Assembly: GCA_023375785.1 (NCBI GenBank)
Contig: SZWC01006671.1
Location: forward strand, 15,023 to 52,953
Direction of reading: 5' to 3'
Source of the DNA: Penium margaritaceum
Lineage: Eukaryota > Streptophyta > Zygnematophyceae > Desmidiales > Peniaceae
Length of the DNA: 37,931 nucleotides
Numbering within the stretch: position 1 is the first letter of the stretch; every line of letters starts with the position of its first letter. The position numbers and the translations under genes are program-made. The notes beneath the pieces are model-generated. The model searched no databases, was not told where the DNA came from, and worked only from the letters and a program-made list of their open reading frames with translations. This document shows, piece after piece, positions 8,889 through 18,420 of the stretch.

Positions 8889-10383
8889 CTTTCACAAGGG
8901 TGAGTGAGATGACAGTCAGCGACCCCCCAAACTGCGCAAACCTCTCCCAATTGAGACGCATCAGTTCCCACGCAATAACCCGGACGTGACAGAGTCGGGG
9001 CCACCCCTCACCCAGCCCCGCGGGCCCACGGTCCAGCGCCTTCGCCATGCTCAACCAAAGGGTCAGGCTGCGGAGCTCCGGCGCACAGTGCGCCCACGAG
9101 GGATGGAGCTCCCCGAGGTCTTGGTGATACAGCAACACGTCGGTGAGGTGGGGGAAGGCTCCGTCCGACTGGTTTGCATTGTCAGACAGGGTCAGCCGTC
9201 GGAGATTCTGAAGGTGCGCACTTGGGAGGACCATGGTTGGGATGGGTGCGGCGTCCTCGCTGGTGGTTCGGGTGCCAAATGCGTACCAGTCGAGATAGAG
9301 AGAGGTGAGGTTGGACAGCGCGCTCCACTGCGCCACCACAACGGCTGGGTCCACAAACGTCAGGGTGAGGTCGCAGAGGCCCTGCAGCCCATCGAACCTC
9401 AGTCCCACCCCATCCCCTAGCCCCCTAGAAACGTCGCAGTAAACAAACCGGCCGATGGTGACTGCCCGGACGTGTGACAGTGGAGCAAGTTCTGCTCCCC
9501 ATTCGAGGAAAACGGAGCTCAGATGAATCTTCTCCAAATTCGTCATAAATCCCATGCTCTGCATGTCAATTCTCTCGGATGCAATCTGTCCTCCCAGCTC
9601 CAGTACACGGAGGCTCACCGCAGCACTCAGCTCCCCAACCAATGCCACTCGCCCAAATGCTTTCGCGGTCAAGTGAGTCAACGACGGCAACCCGACAGGC
9701 ACCTCAACCTCAAACCCCCTCGCCTGCCCGCCTTGACTCAAACTGGTCTGACAGCCAGAAACGGAGATGCGCTCCAGCGGGGGGAGGCTGGAGAGCAGCG
9801 AGGGGCAGCCGAAGGCCACCACACCTGCCTTGAGCTCAAAGCTTGTGAGCAAAGGAGCACCAACGAGCAGATCAAAGTCAAACTCATACAGCGTTGAGAG
9901 GTCAGAGAGCTGGAGCTCCCTCAGGTGGCGGAGGGCAGGGAAGGTCATACCCGGAAGGAAATGCAGCAGTGCACTCTCCAAATGGAGCACCTCCAACCCA
10001 CCCAACCCCCCTACAAGCTCCGACGACAGCTCCACCCACTCGAGCAGTCCACCGCCCCACCCATCGGGGGAACGCCGGAACGACACTGACGGCAACTTCA
10101 GGCGGGGCAGCAACCGAGCCGCACCGTCCAAATCCTTCCCCAGCCACTGCTCGTGAGGCTGATAGAGTAGCTCCCCTATGAGGTGAAGGTGTGTGAGGGA
10201 GGGGCATTGGGAGAGAGTGGGACCCGCTTCGCCTTCGCCACAGTCCTCATCCCCATGGCCCTCCACCATGCGACGCATCAGCAGCTCAAACCTTGAGAGA
10301 CTCTGCTGTGTGCCTGATCCAGACTGCGAGCGTGGCCCCAGCACAGGAAGCCCACATGGCATTCCAGTTCCGAGACGGTGCAA
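8889..10383 (-). CDS. Leucine-rich repeat region of an F-box/LRR protein
   Basis: The open frame runs about 498 codons on the minus strand to the candidate splice donor at 8888. It is built of about 13 irregular LRRs of the LxxLxxLxL type. Examples from N to C are PSLTHLHLIGELL, LRHLRELQLSDLS, LPPLERISVSGCQ, VSLRVLELGGQI, MTNLEKIHLSSVF, LCDLTLTF, LTSLYLDWYAF, LRRLTLSDNA, ELRSLTLWLSM, LCHVRVIAW and LTVISLTLV. LRR solenoids of F-box proteins usually bind the substrate that the SCF ubiquitin ligase will modify. The substrate here is unknown. The first ~35 codons overlap the F-box frame in a different phase. Either a short intron or a frameshift lies between about 10230 and 10383. Codon content and motif density make this the best candidate host gene in the window. 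Confidence 0.72.
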
Positions 10384-10854
10384 AGGCCCCTCAAGATGCG
10401 GCGAGCCATCTTTGCCGTGGCACGCATGTTGTGGAAGGTCGACGTGAACACGACCCTCTCAATGTGCGCAAGGTGAGGTGAGGCGAGGATGGGCAGCATG
10501 GGCGTGTCTTGCCTTGCCGCCTCAAGCCCCATCTGCTCTGCTCCTCTGGTACTGTCCCCGATGAGGGTTTCACCCACGCCCATGAATCTGACGCTTGTGA
10601 TGGCACCCGGCGCGAGCACGTCCAACAGCGTGTGCAACTGTGTGATGGGCAGGACAAGCTGGTGCGGGAGGTGGCGGCAGTTGGAGAAACGGCGGCGCAT
10701 GTGACGGCTGGTTGCGCAGAGCTGCACCAGGTCCTTCAGAGTAATGTGTCGACATAACTGGTACAGGAGGTTGTCTGAAAGCCTGAAGAAGTGGTTGACT
10801 TCCTCATCGTGTCGCTGCTGTTGCTGGTGGTGGTGGTGTTGTTGCTGCTGCACA

Positions 10855-10885
<31 letters not shown>

Positions 10886-11027
10886 CCTGCTGCTGCTGTT
10901 GCTGCTGCAGCTGCTGCTCCTGCTGCTGCTGCTGCTGCTGTTGCTGCTGTTGCTGTGGCTGCTGCTGCTTCTGCTGTTGTTGCTGTGACCATTCGGGTTC
11001 TTCCCTTTCTGATGGTGGTGGTGCTAC
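10278..11027 (-). CDS. F-box N-terminal region with polyglutamine tract
   Basis: The frame is open from 11027 to a stop at 10278. It starts with a Pro/Glu-rich piece, runs through a Gln-rich tract (about 10857-10985), then HHHH-QQQQ, then FRLSDNLLYQLCRHI, LKDLVQLCATSRHMRRRF and a short basic/Leu region. This spacing of Leu, Ile and Ser matches an F-box, the motif that docks on Skp1. About 130 further residues (for example ITSVRFMGVGETL) lead to the LRR region in another frame. There is no in-frame ATG between the upstream stop at 11028-11030 and the polyQ, so the true start lies in an upstream exon or the gene is damaged. The F-box assignment rests on pattern alone. Confidence 0.6.
10857..10985 (-). 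repeat. CAG/CAA (polyglutamine) trinucleotide tract
   Basis: On the plus strand this reads as CTG/TTG triplets with a few interruptions (CTC, CAG, TGG, CTT). On the minus strand, in the F-box frame, it encodes about 43 codons, mostly Gln with single Glu, Leu, Pro and Lys. The register is kept through the whole tract, as expected for a coding repeat. A further Q/H-rich stretch continues to about 10808. Confidence 0.9.
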
Positions 11028-11071
11028 TCATGCTACTTTGTTCTCTCTGCTCCCTCTCGTTGTCATCACTA

Positions 11072-11158
11072 TCATAGCAGCGCCTGCTGCTCCTGTTGGT
11101 GCATCAACGGCTGGTTGGCCATGGTGTGCTCCACCCACCCTGGTCCGTCGTGATGCAT
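11072..11158 (-). other. Short Gln/His-containing ORF, possible first exon of the F-box gene
   Basis: ATG at 11158 (minus) opens 28 codons reading MHHDGPGWVEH...MANQPLMHQQEQQ and ends at TGA 11072-11074. Its Q/H content resembles the polyQ region 90 bases downstream, but it is in another frame. I see no convincing GT donor inside it. It could be the remains of the N-terminus after a frameshift, or chance. Confidence 0.25.
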
Positions 11159-11356
11159 CTCCTGCAAAAGAAAGGTGAAAATTTGATCAGGACAGGAAGT
11201 AGAAGCGTGCACCAGACCCACAGGTCATCTTGCCGAAAAAAATGTTGACAGGCCGGGGTCATAGGCCATCAGATGGGGTTTAAAAGAAAGCTCAGAAACT
11301 ACAAAACTAAACCGGACGGAAAATTTGGGACGATTGACTGGCCATCACGGTCACAA

Positions 11357-11374
11357 CATCAGCCATTGCTGATG
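11357..11374. other. Perfect 7-bp hairpin
   Basis: CATCAGC-CATT-GCTGATG: arms 11357-11363 and 11368-11374 with a 4-base loop. It lies 200 bases upstream of the possible first codon of the F-box gene. Confidence 0.7.
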
Positions 11375-11535
11375 GGTAAAAATATCAAGTCTTTCCCACC
11401 ACTAGTTCAATTTTAAGCTTTAAAATGGGTCAATGGATAACACGACATTTGCCGATGTGCGAAACAGGCAAGTGTTGACTGATCCGAGAGTGGGTAGTTT
11501 CATTGAAATTTGCCAGTTTTGCGCAATGATGACAC

Positions 11536-11554
11536 ATCAACCTCTTCGGTTGAT
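11536..11554. other. Perfect 7-bp hairpin
   Basis: ATCAACC-TCTTC-GGTTGAT: arms 11536-11542 and 11548-11554 with a 5-base loop. It is close to a second copy of the GCTGATGGGTA word that also occurs at the first hairpin. Confidence 0.7.
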
Positions 11555-12061
11555 AGACGCTGATGGGTAGTAACGTGCGCTGACGGCCAGGTGCTGCTCT
11601 TGGTCACGATGTCGTTCGGCAGCGGTACAAGTCCATCACCATCACGGTCATACTCCATCAGTCCTGTCCTGTCTCACGACCACTTGTGGCGGTGACGAAG
11701 CTGGCACGAACATGTTGAATCTTTGGAGCCAACTGCAAGGGCGGTGAGAGATGCGAACCTTCGCGCCGGAACAGACGCCATCAGACGGCCATCAGCTGCT
11801 TTTCCTCGTCAAATTTTAAAGCCCATGAGTGATGGCCTGTGAACCCGGCCACGGAACAACCGGGACAATGGATGGCAGATCTCGGAACTCAGATCTCTTT
11901 GGGCGCTTTTGCGCGACGCCATACCCAACTCGGAAAGATGGCCCATCTACCATTGCCTTAGAGTTTTTTGCCAGATATCCGGTCACTTCCGACTTAAAAA
12001 AAACTTTATTTGCATGTACGAAAAAGATTGGGAGACTAAACTCCCCATTCGTTAAAAGGGA

Positions 12062-12097
12062 ACCTCCCAGGCCCCGCTACCACGGGGCCTCGGAGGT
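12062..12097. other. Strong 14-bp stem-loop
   Basis: ACCTCC-C-AGGCCCCG, loop CTACCA, then CGGGGCCT-C-GGAGGT. The arms pair over 14 bases with a single C-C mismatch. A second small stem, GGGAG-ACTAAA-CTCCC, lies about 20 bases upstream. The surroundings are AT-rich, so this GC-rich structure stands out. It may be the end of a structured RNA or of an old mobile element. I cannot identify it. Confidence 0.75.
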
Positions 12098-13020
12098 GCC
12101 CGAACCTACATAAAACTAACAACCCCTGATTTTAACGAGAGGGCTTTCCCAAATTTTGTTTTCCTTGACGATTTTGAGGTAATATTCAGGTACGAGGGAA
12201 GAATACCGTGAGTTAACGCTCGAGATGCAAAAAACGAAACTACAGGTGATAGATAGCGTAGTGCTTCGGGTAAAGTAAGGGGGAGCGCTATTTTTCGGAA
12301 TCTGTTTAGGCCAAATTGTGTACGGCCCGCAGCTTGGACCTCTTCTACGTGTCGTGGCCCTGCTGCTCGGAATGGCTACGCCGCACGTTCCACGTCATCA
12401 ACATGTCAGACCCGTACCACGTATTTTTACGAGTCGTGGCCCTTCGGCTATGATGTCCTAATGACATTGCTAGAATACGTTCCTTAAACTCGACCACACT
12501 TTGTAACCGTCATGTCTAATCTATGACAACCAAGGGAAATTACAAGATTTTTTTGATACAATGAATGTTTGAAGTGTTCCAATTTTCACCATTATGCCTT
12601 CACCAATTCCATCTGTGTCCTACAAAAATGGTCAAACTGCGGTATTTGTGCTAACACTAATGGTTACTCAATGGATTATTTTGTAAATTTCCAACTTTCC
12701 TTCTTCATGTCCTTTCCATTTTTATAATTTAAAATTCTGGTAACTTTCATACTTATTCTTAATTTCTAAGAAAACCTTCATCCAAGGGCAAATTGTTCCA
12801 AAACATTAACAGATATTGTCCTCCTTCCCTCTAAAGTAGTGAGTCAAAAACATTTAGGATGTATGTTGATGTAAATTTCATAAATCATACGTAAAGACAG
12901 AAAGAAATCTAACATCTGTATTTTATAGTATTTAGATAAACACATGCATGTTAAAGTACACGTAAATTTGGATATAGAGATCTAGGTAAACATATACATA
13001 CAGCTGTACATATTGATATG

Positions 13021-13021
13021 C

Positions 13022-13047
<26 letters not shown>
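13021..13047. repeat. (TA)n dinucleotide repeat
   Basis: About 13 TA units directly precede the hexamer array. On the minus strand this is the distal border of the (TATGTC)n array. Confidence 0.95.
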
Positions 13048-13051
<4 letters not shown>

Positions 13052-13052
<1 letters not shown>

Positions 13053-14061
13053 TATGGACATAGACATACGTGGACATAGACAAAGACAGAGACATAGACA
13101 TAGACATAGACATAGACATAGACATAGACATAGACATAGACATAGACATAGACATAGACATAGACATACACATAGACATAGACAAAGACATAGACATAGA
13201 TATAGAAATAGACATAGACATAGACATAGACATAGACATAGACATAAACATAGACATAGACATAGACATAGACATAGACATAGACATAGACATAGACATA
13301 GACATAGACATAGACATAGACATAGGCATAGACATAGACATAGACATAGACATAGACATAGACATANNNNNNNNNNNNNNNNNNNNNNNNNNNNNNNNNN
13401 NNNNNNNNNNNNNNNNNNNNNNNNNNNNNNNNNNNNNNNNNNNNNNNNNNNNNNNNNNNNNNNNNNNNNNNNNNNNNNNNNNNNNNNNNNNNNNNNNNNN
13501 NNNNNNNNNNNNNNNNNNNNNNNNNNNNNNNNNNNNNNNNNNNNNNNNNNNNNNNNNNNNNNNNNNNNNNNNNNNNNNNNNNNNNNNNNNNNNNNNNNNN
13601 NNNNNNNNNNNNNNNNNNNNNNNNNNNNNNNNNNNNNNNNNNNNNNNNNNNNNNNNNNNNNNNNNNNNNNNNNNNNNNNNNNNNNNNNNNNNNNNNNNNN
13701 NNNNNNNNNNNNNNNNNNNNNNNNNNNNNNNNNNNNNNNNNNNNNACATAGACATAGACATAGACATAGACATAGAAATAGACATAGACATAGACATAGA
13801 CATAAACATAGACATAGACATAGACATAGACATCAACATAGACATAGACATAGACATAGACATAGACATAGACATAGACATAGACATAGACATAGACATA
13901 GACATAGACATAGACATAGACATAGACATAGACATAGACATAGACATAGACATAGACATAGACATAGACATAGACATAGACATAGATATAGACAAAGGCA
14001 TAGACATAGACATAGACGTAGAAATGGACATAGACATAGACACAGACATAGACATAGACAC
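13052..14061. repeat. Long (GACATA)n hexamer array with an assembly gap
   Basis: Tandem GACATA units extend about 315 bases left and 315 bases right of a run of N. Variant units (GAAATA, AAACAT, GACAAA, GACGTA, GATATA, CACATA) are commoner near the edges. Long open frames of alternating residues (Asp-Ile, Arg-His, Met-Ser) are consequences of the repeat and not genes. The right edge joins the 3' end of non-LTR copy B at about 14062. Confidence 0.97.
13367..13745. other. Assembly gap of 379 N inside the hexamer array
   Basis: Identical hexamer repeat on both sides shows that the assembler could not resolve the array. Its true length is unknown. Confidence 0.98.
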
Positions 14062-16059
14062 ATCGCTCTCAAAAAATGAAATGGACTGCCAATGTACATC
14101 ATGCATCTGGGGTCCGCATGCAAGAGAGGGATTCATGTCCGCATACAAGAGAGGGAGTCATGTCCGCATGCAAGGGAGGGTCATGTCCGCATGCAACGTC
14201 ATGTCCAACCGGTCCAGGTTATGCAAACGGAAAACATGGCCAAAGGGAACCAGCACAAAAGAGGCCTGCAACACCGCAAGCAAGGGGCACTCATGCATGC
14301 CATGTGGCGGCCATGTCCTCTATCATCTACTCTCATTCCACTTTGCCAATGTCTGCCAGCTCCAGTCCCTCCTCCCTCCTCCATAGGGCCCGCGTTGCCC
14401 TGGCCACATCGCTTGCGTATGCTGTGTCTCAGGCCCACGCCATGGCTCTCTTCCTGATCTGTTGCGCCTGAGCACGCTGTAGGGCCAAACCCACCCGCTG
14501 GTTGAGGAGGATCCTCACCGGTGCAGCCACCCCTACCGCACCCTCCTGGCGTACCAGTCTCCGCTGTGTCACATTGGTGCATGCCTTCAACACACGGTCG
14601 AGGCCTCTTGAGAATGCACCAAAGGTATCCATGGCCGGGAAGCCGACGGCCAGTGGATCTCTCTCCGCCACCCCACTCCACCTCCCATACTTTGCCTCCT
14701 TCGCCCGTACTGCCTGCTCCAGCACCACCCCTCTCCTCTCCGTCGACTGGCTCCCCAGGCTCGGCCACTATGGATTAGCAATCACCACGTCCAGGACAAG
14801 CAGGTGACCCGTCGTTGGATCTAGGGACGTGATGTCCGCGCGGCCCCCAGGGAGAATCCCTGAGTGCTCCACCATCACCCCGCCCATCGCACTCTCCCGC
14901 ATGGCGGCCACGAGCTCTCGCTTCACAACATCATGGGCCGCTATCGCTACTCCCCCCTTGGCACATCGCAGTGCATTCTGTGGGGCGCAAGGGTGAATGG
15001 GGCAGCGCTCCCTGCACCCGTAGAAGGGGGTGTGTCGTACGTGCACGATGGGCAGGCCCAGCCGGAACCTGCACGACACCCTCCCATCCTGTGGCACATG
15101 TAAAGCCTGTCCATGACTGAGTGGGGGTGCGCGAGCAACCAGTCGCCGCTGTGCTCCCCTTGTGGTGAAGTCAGTCGCTACAGCTGCAGCAAGGCCTCCT
15201 CTCCTCCCAGCTCCTCCCCCACCGTGGCCTAGAGAGACGCTAGCAGCACCTCGTGTACTACCCCAGATAGGTCCTAGAACAAGCGCTTCAGACAACCGCT
15301 CTTACACTCTGCCAGGCCAGGGACTCCCCTGCACACTTCCTTCCCATACCACCTCTACGCCGTTGCCCTCTGCTCCTCGAAGCTCCCCCGACCCCACTAC
15401 ACTCTCCCCCCCCCCTCCCTCGCTGCTCCTCCATCCTCACCTCTCTGCTGTATGAGTGGCCGCACCGTCTACCAGGACTGAAGTTTGCTGGAGACATATG
15501 ACAGAGGGACAAGGTCCTCGACCGCAGCCAGACCCAGTCCTCCCAAACGCACGGGAAGGCGCATCTGGGTCTCTGCGTGCTCCACGGCCCTCCGCTCCCT
15601 GGACCTCCTTCAGCCGCAGCATGCACCTTAAGCACGCGCTCACCCTCTCATCAAACCACCTGAGGCGCTCTCTCCACCACTCAGAGGGCTGCGTGAGGCA
15701 GGTCATGTGTTTTAGGTGATGGGTGGTGCACTCCCTGAGGATACCGAAGGTCATCTGTAGGTCCGGTAGTTCTGCAAGCCCCTCTTGAGTGCTCTCCACT
15801 GCCTGCACCATGGCCTCCAGCTGCTCCTTCCAGAACCTCTTACTGTCGAGTGGAACTCCCATCACCACCATCCCCTTTGTCGTCCTTGCCATGTCCGTCA
15901 GCTGCGCACGCACCAGCCGCGCCCTTGCAGGTAAGAACAACTTGCACTTGCGGGGCTGTACCTACAGCCCCTGTGCTCCCACTATGAGCGCCCTGTATGC
16001 CACCGCCAAGGACTCCGGCGGGCCCATCAGGTAGGTATCATCGAGGTAGGTGATGACCC
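14062..16059 (-). pseudogene. Non-LTR retrotransposon copy B, 3' half: RT from YLDD onward and endonuclease-like domain
   Basis: The minus-strand order begins at 16059 with VITYLDDTYLMGPPESLAV (YLDD catalytic box at about 16037-16048). FLPARARLVRAQ and QLEAMVQAVESTQEGL (15437-15940) follow. Next is a Cys/His cluster (CRFRLGLPIVHVRHTPF, CRERCPIHPC, RCAKGGVAIAAHDVV). Then comes MVEHSGILPGGRADITSLDP with LLVLDVVIANP (14768-15295). The RAD...LDVVI arrangement resembles the RPD...DVT core of the C-terminal restriction-like endonuclease of R2-type elements, which nicks the target for target-primed reverse transcription. The frame of 15940 is the same as that of the endonuclease ORF, with a stop at 15437. 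The tail 14199-14728 has no known domain. It abuts the hexamer array at 14062. The host frame is continuous with the RT at 19789 once the inserted element is ignored. Confidence 0.85.
16055..16059. other. Target-site duplication GACCC of the 16060-19783 element, left copy
   Basis: GACCC precedes the LTR start TGTCAAAA at 16060 and recurs at 19784-19788 right after the 3' LTR end CGGACA. Confidence 0.93.
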
Positions 16060-16690
16060 TGTCAAAAATAAGACTTTGAAAAGGTTATCTTTAAAATACT
16101 TATCCCTCGGATAATCCGAGCTCTCGATACAGGTTCAAGTCTCATACCGAACCTCCTCGGCAACGGTTGGTCAGTCACGACCGTTCCACCGGAGCCGAGC
16201 CGCCCCTAATAAGCGACCACGTCGCTACACGTACGACTAGTGGAAAGAAGCCGCTAATACTTGTTTCTCATGTTATGTTGTATATATGGAGGATATTCAT
16301 TGCTTCCCAAGTTTAACCCAGAATAGTTCTTTCCATTATGTTTGCCTTTGGTTCTGCAGCTGTGCCGCCGTGTCTTCGCTCTGCCCGCTCATCGCTCACT
16401 TTGTTCTTGCCACCCTCTCTCAGCTCAAAGTTCCTTGCTCCTTCATTCACAATCCCTTTCTCAGCACTCATCTTCCTGTCACCTTCGCTCGACCTCAACT
16501 TTCTCTTGTTGATTCTCTACCTACCTTACACCTCTGCTCAAGACATGACTTCTCTTCAAGGTCTTGCGAAAAAATCCCCGCGACGCCCCACGGCTTTGGC
16601 TTCTGTCTTTCTACCGACCTACTTCCGTATGTCACTTTGCTTCTGCGTGCTTAAGCTGTTTCTGCATCTTCTTGCTCCATTCTTATGATA
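16060..16690 (+). repeat. 5' LTR of the non-autonomous element
   Basis: It starts TGTCAAAAATAAGACTTTG and ends ATTCTTATGATA directly before the primer site. It aligns throughout with 19156-19783. The expected terminal ACA has become ATA. The TATA box is at 16281-16287. Confidence 0.92.
16281..16287 (+). promoter_or_regulatory. TATA box in the 5' LTR
   Basis: TATATAT in the context TTGTATATATGGAGGAT, conserved in position and sequence with the LTRs at 7979 and 19377. It would drive transcription of the element RNA starting about 25-30 bases further right. Confidence 0.65.
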
Positions 16691-16702
16691 TGGTATCAGA
16701 GC
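16691..16702 (+). other. Primer binding site for initiator methionine tRNA
   Basis: TGGTATCAGAGC is the classic plant copia primer site, complementary to the 3' end of initiator Met tRNA. It follows the 5' LTR without any spacer. Confidence 0.95.
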
Positions 16703-17184
16703 ATCAGGCAACATCAACTGGTGCCCCTGAACCCAGTCATCACTTCGTTTCCTCAAGCGCCGCTCCCTTCAGTTCATCATTTATCTGCCGCCTTCGCTGC
16801 TTCGCGTCACTTGGCCTCATCAGATGCTGGTATCAGCAACGCTACACCGATTGCGACTCAAGCTGGAGCGACCGTTCGTCACCCTCATTAAGCCATACGC
16901 CCAATCTGCGCCCTTGGCAAACATTTGGTGATACTTTGTCAACAACAGCTACAAGGAGCTCTCGAGCCGCTGCCCGCCACCCTCTTCATGGAAGCTTCCT
17001 ACTGCTTCCTGTTGCTGCTCCTCTCACTCACCACACTCCACCTACCTACTAATTCTGTAGGATCTCCTCGTCTCCTCCTCCACAGCTCTTATCATGCCAT
17101 CATTGCAGCCTTCATCTCCCACAACAGTATCTCCATTCCATCATCTTCTATCGATGTCCTTAGCAGTAGCAGAGCGCCGTCCGC

Positions 17185-17400
17185 TGTCAGGATATCGGAC
17201 ACCACCTGTCTTCTTGCTCACATGCCGAGCGAACTGGGGCACAAGCCATCACTCTCCTGACTTTAGCGAAATGCCTCTGCTCACCTCTCTCCTCTGCCTG
17301 CCGCTGCCGACTCTGTCTCGTTGTCAGGATATCGGATACCACCTGTCTTCTTGCTCGTTGGTCTTGGGCCAACTGGGGAACAAGCTGTCACTCTCCTGAC
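17185..17400 (+). repeat. Direct duplication, period 137 bases
   Basis: TGTCAGGATATCGGA starts at 17185 and again at 17322, followed each time by CACCACCTGTCTTCTTGCTC-like sequence, a GAACTGGGGCA/CAACTGGGGAA block and CACTCTCCTGAC. The related minus-strand element has a single version around 27190-27275. Confidence 0.88.
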
Positions 17401-17630
17401 ATCAACAACAGCCGGTTGCCTCACTTGCCCTCACTACTGCCGCTCACCTCACATCTCCTCCATCCTCCTCTACTGCCACTGCTCCATCAGCTTCATGAGC
17501 CTCCTCTCCATTAGCATCAGCTCTACACATTGGCCTCATCCGCCCTCAGCATCCTCTACATCCTTCATCCTGCCTCAATCTCAGCTACCTCATCGTCATC
17601 ATTCACGTCATCATTCTCTTCATCATTCCG

Positions 17631-18420
17631 CAGCGCACGTGGTTTTGTCCTTGTGCCCACTCTATCATCATTCATTCCTCTTCCACCATCTGCTTTCATC
17701 ATCGCTTGGCACAAGGATTCACCTGGTCGCATTGCCTAAACTGCGACAACCTACATCCACGCCAAAAAAATCCGCAGTGCACGAGGTTTGACCCCTGCAC
17801 CCACTCAATCAATTTGCCGCCTATCATCATCCGCTTTCATCATCTGCTCGGCACATAGAACCGCCCGGTCACATCGCCATTCTCGGGACGACCTACACCC
17901 ACGCCAAAATGTCTGCAGCGCACGCAGCTCGTCCTTGCACCCATCTTTCTTCATCAGCTTCTGCCTCCTCATCAGCAATCATTAGCATCTGCTACTAGCA
18001 CAAGGATCTGTACAAGCTAGCTTCTCGCTTTGCAGCAGCCTGTACCCAAGCCGGTAGCAGATTTCTCACGGTGCATCGGCAATTGCCTTCCCCTTGCCGC
18101 ATCCTACCCCTCTACAATCAGCAAGCACACGTGGTCTCGCCCCTGAACCCACTCTGTCAGCATCATCCTCCCGCCTGTCATCAGCTTTGCTCATCGGCTC
18201 GGTGCATGGACTTGTCCGGTCGCATCGCATGTATCGTAATGAACTGCACCCACGCTGAACCTTCCGCGGCGCATGGGTTCGTCCCTGCACCCACTCCATT
18301 ATCAATTGTTCCTCCGCTTGCATCTTCATCATCTGCTTGGCATCAGCAAGCGCCAGGTTGTATCGCCCAATTTCACGACGACCAACGCCAAGCCGATACT
18401 TCAGCAATGCACAAGATTTC
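17631..18420 (+). repeat. Imperfect ~140-base tandem repeats inside the non-autonomous element
   Basis: The anchor, roughly GCGCACG-GGTTT-GTCC-TGCACCC, starts at about 17631, 17775, 17916, 18122 and 18267. Spacing is 144, 141, 206 and 145. Between anchors are shared words such as CATCATCTGCTTGGCAC, CCGGTCGCAT and CTACACCCACGCC. The same repeat on the minus strand occurs at about 26399, 26539, 26739 and 26889 in the other family member. In one frame the unit gives a degenerate motif beginning SARGF/SARGL with PTLS/PTQS, broken by stops. Its role is unknown. Confidence 0.8.

Larger units (their letters stand above)
11159..13051. other. Non-coding, AT-richer region upstream of the F-box/LRR gene
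   Basis: There is no convincing gene. The first ~650 bases contain two perfect 7-bp hairpins and repeated GATGGG/CATCA words. 11990-12120 contains a structured GC-rich patch inside AT-rich sequence. 12300-13000 is plain AT-rich DNA. A plus-strand frame at 11829-12113 has no recognisable motif. For the minus-strand gene, 11160-11800 would be the promoter or 5' region. The TTTAAAA near 11280 is a possible TATA-like word, but nothing confirms it. Confidence 0.6.

Noticed and set aside
10744..11178. Plus-strand poly-Cys and poly-Leu frames
   Set aside because: They are mirrors of the CAG tract. The minus-strand Gln frame connects to F-box-like sequence.
11829..12113. 94-codon plus-strand frame
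   Set aside because: It has no recognisable motif, and it runs across the hairpin cluster at 12062-12097.
12982..14386. Very long open frames of Met-Ser, Arg-His or Asp-Ile repeats
   Set aside because: They are translations of the hexamer array through the N gap, which has no coding signal.
17631..18420. CRISPR-like array
   Set aside because: The repeats are long (~140 bases), degenerate, without spacers, and inside a eukaryotic LTR element.
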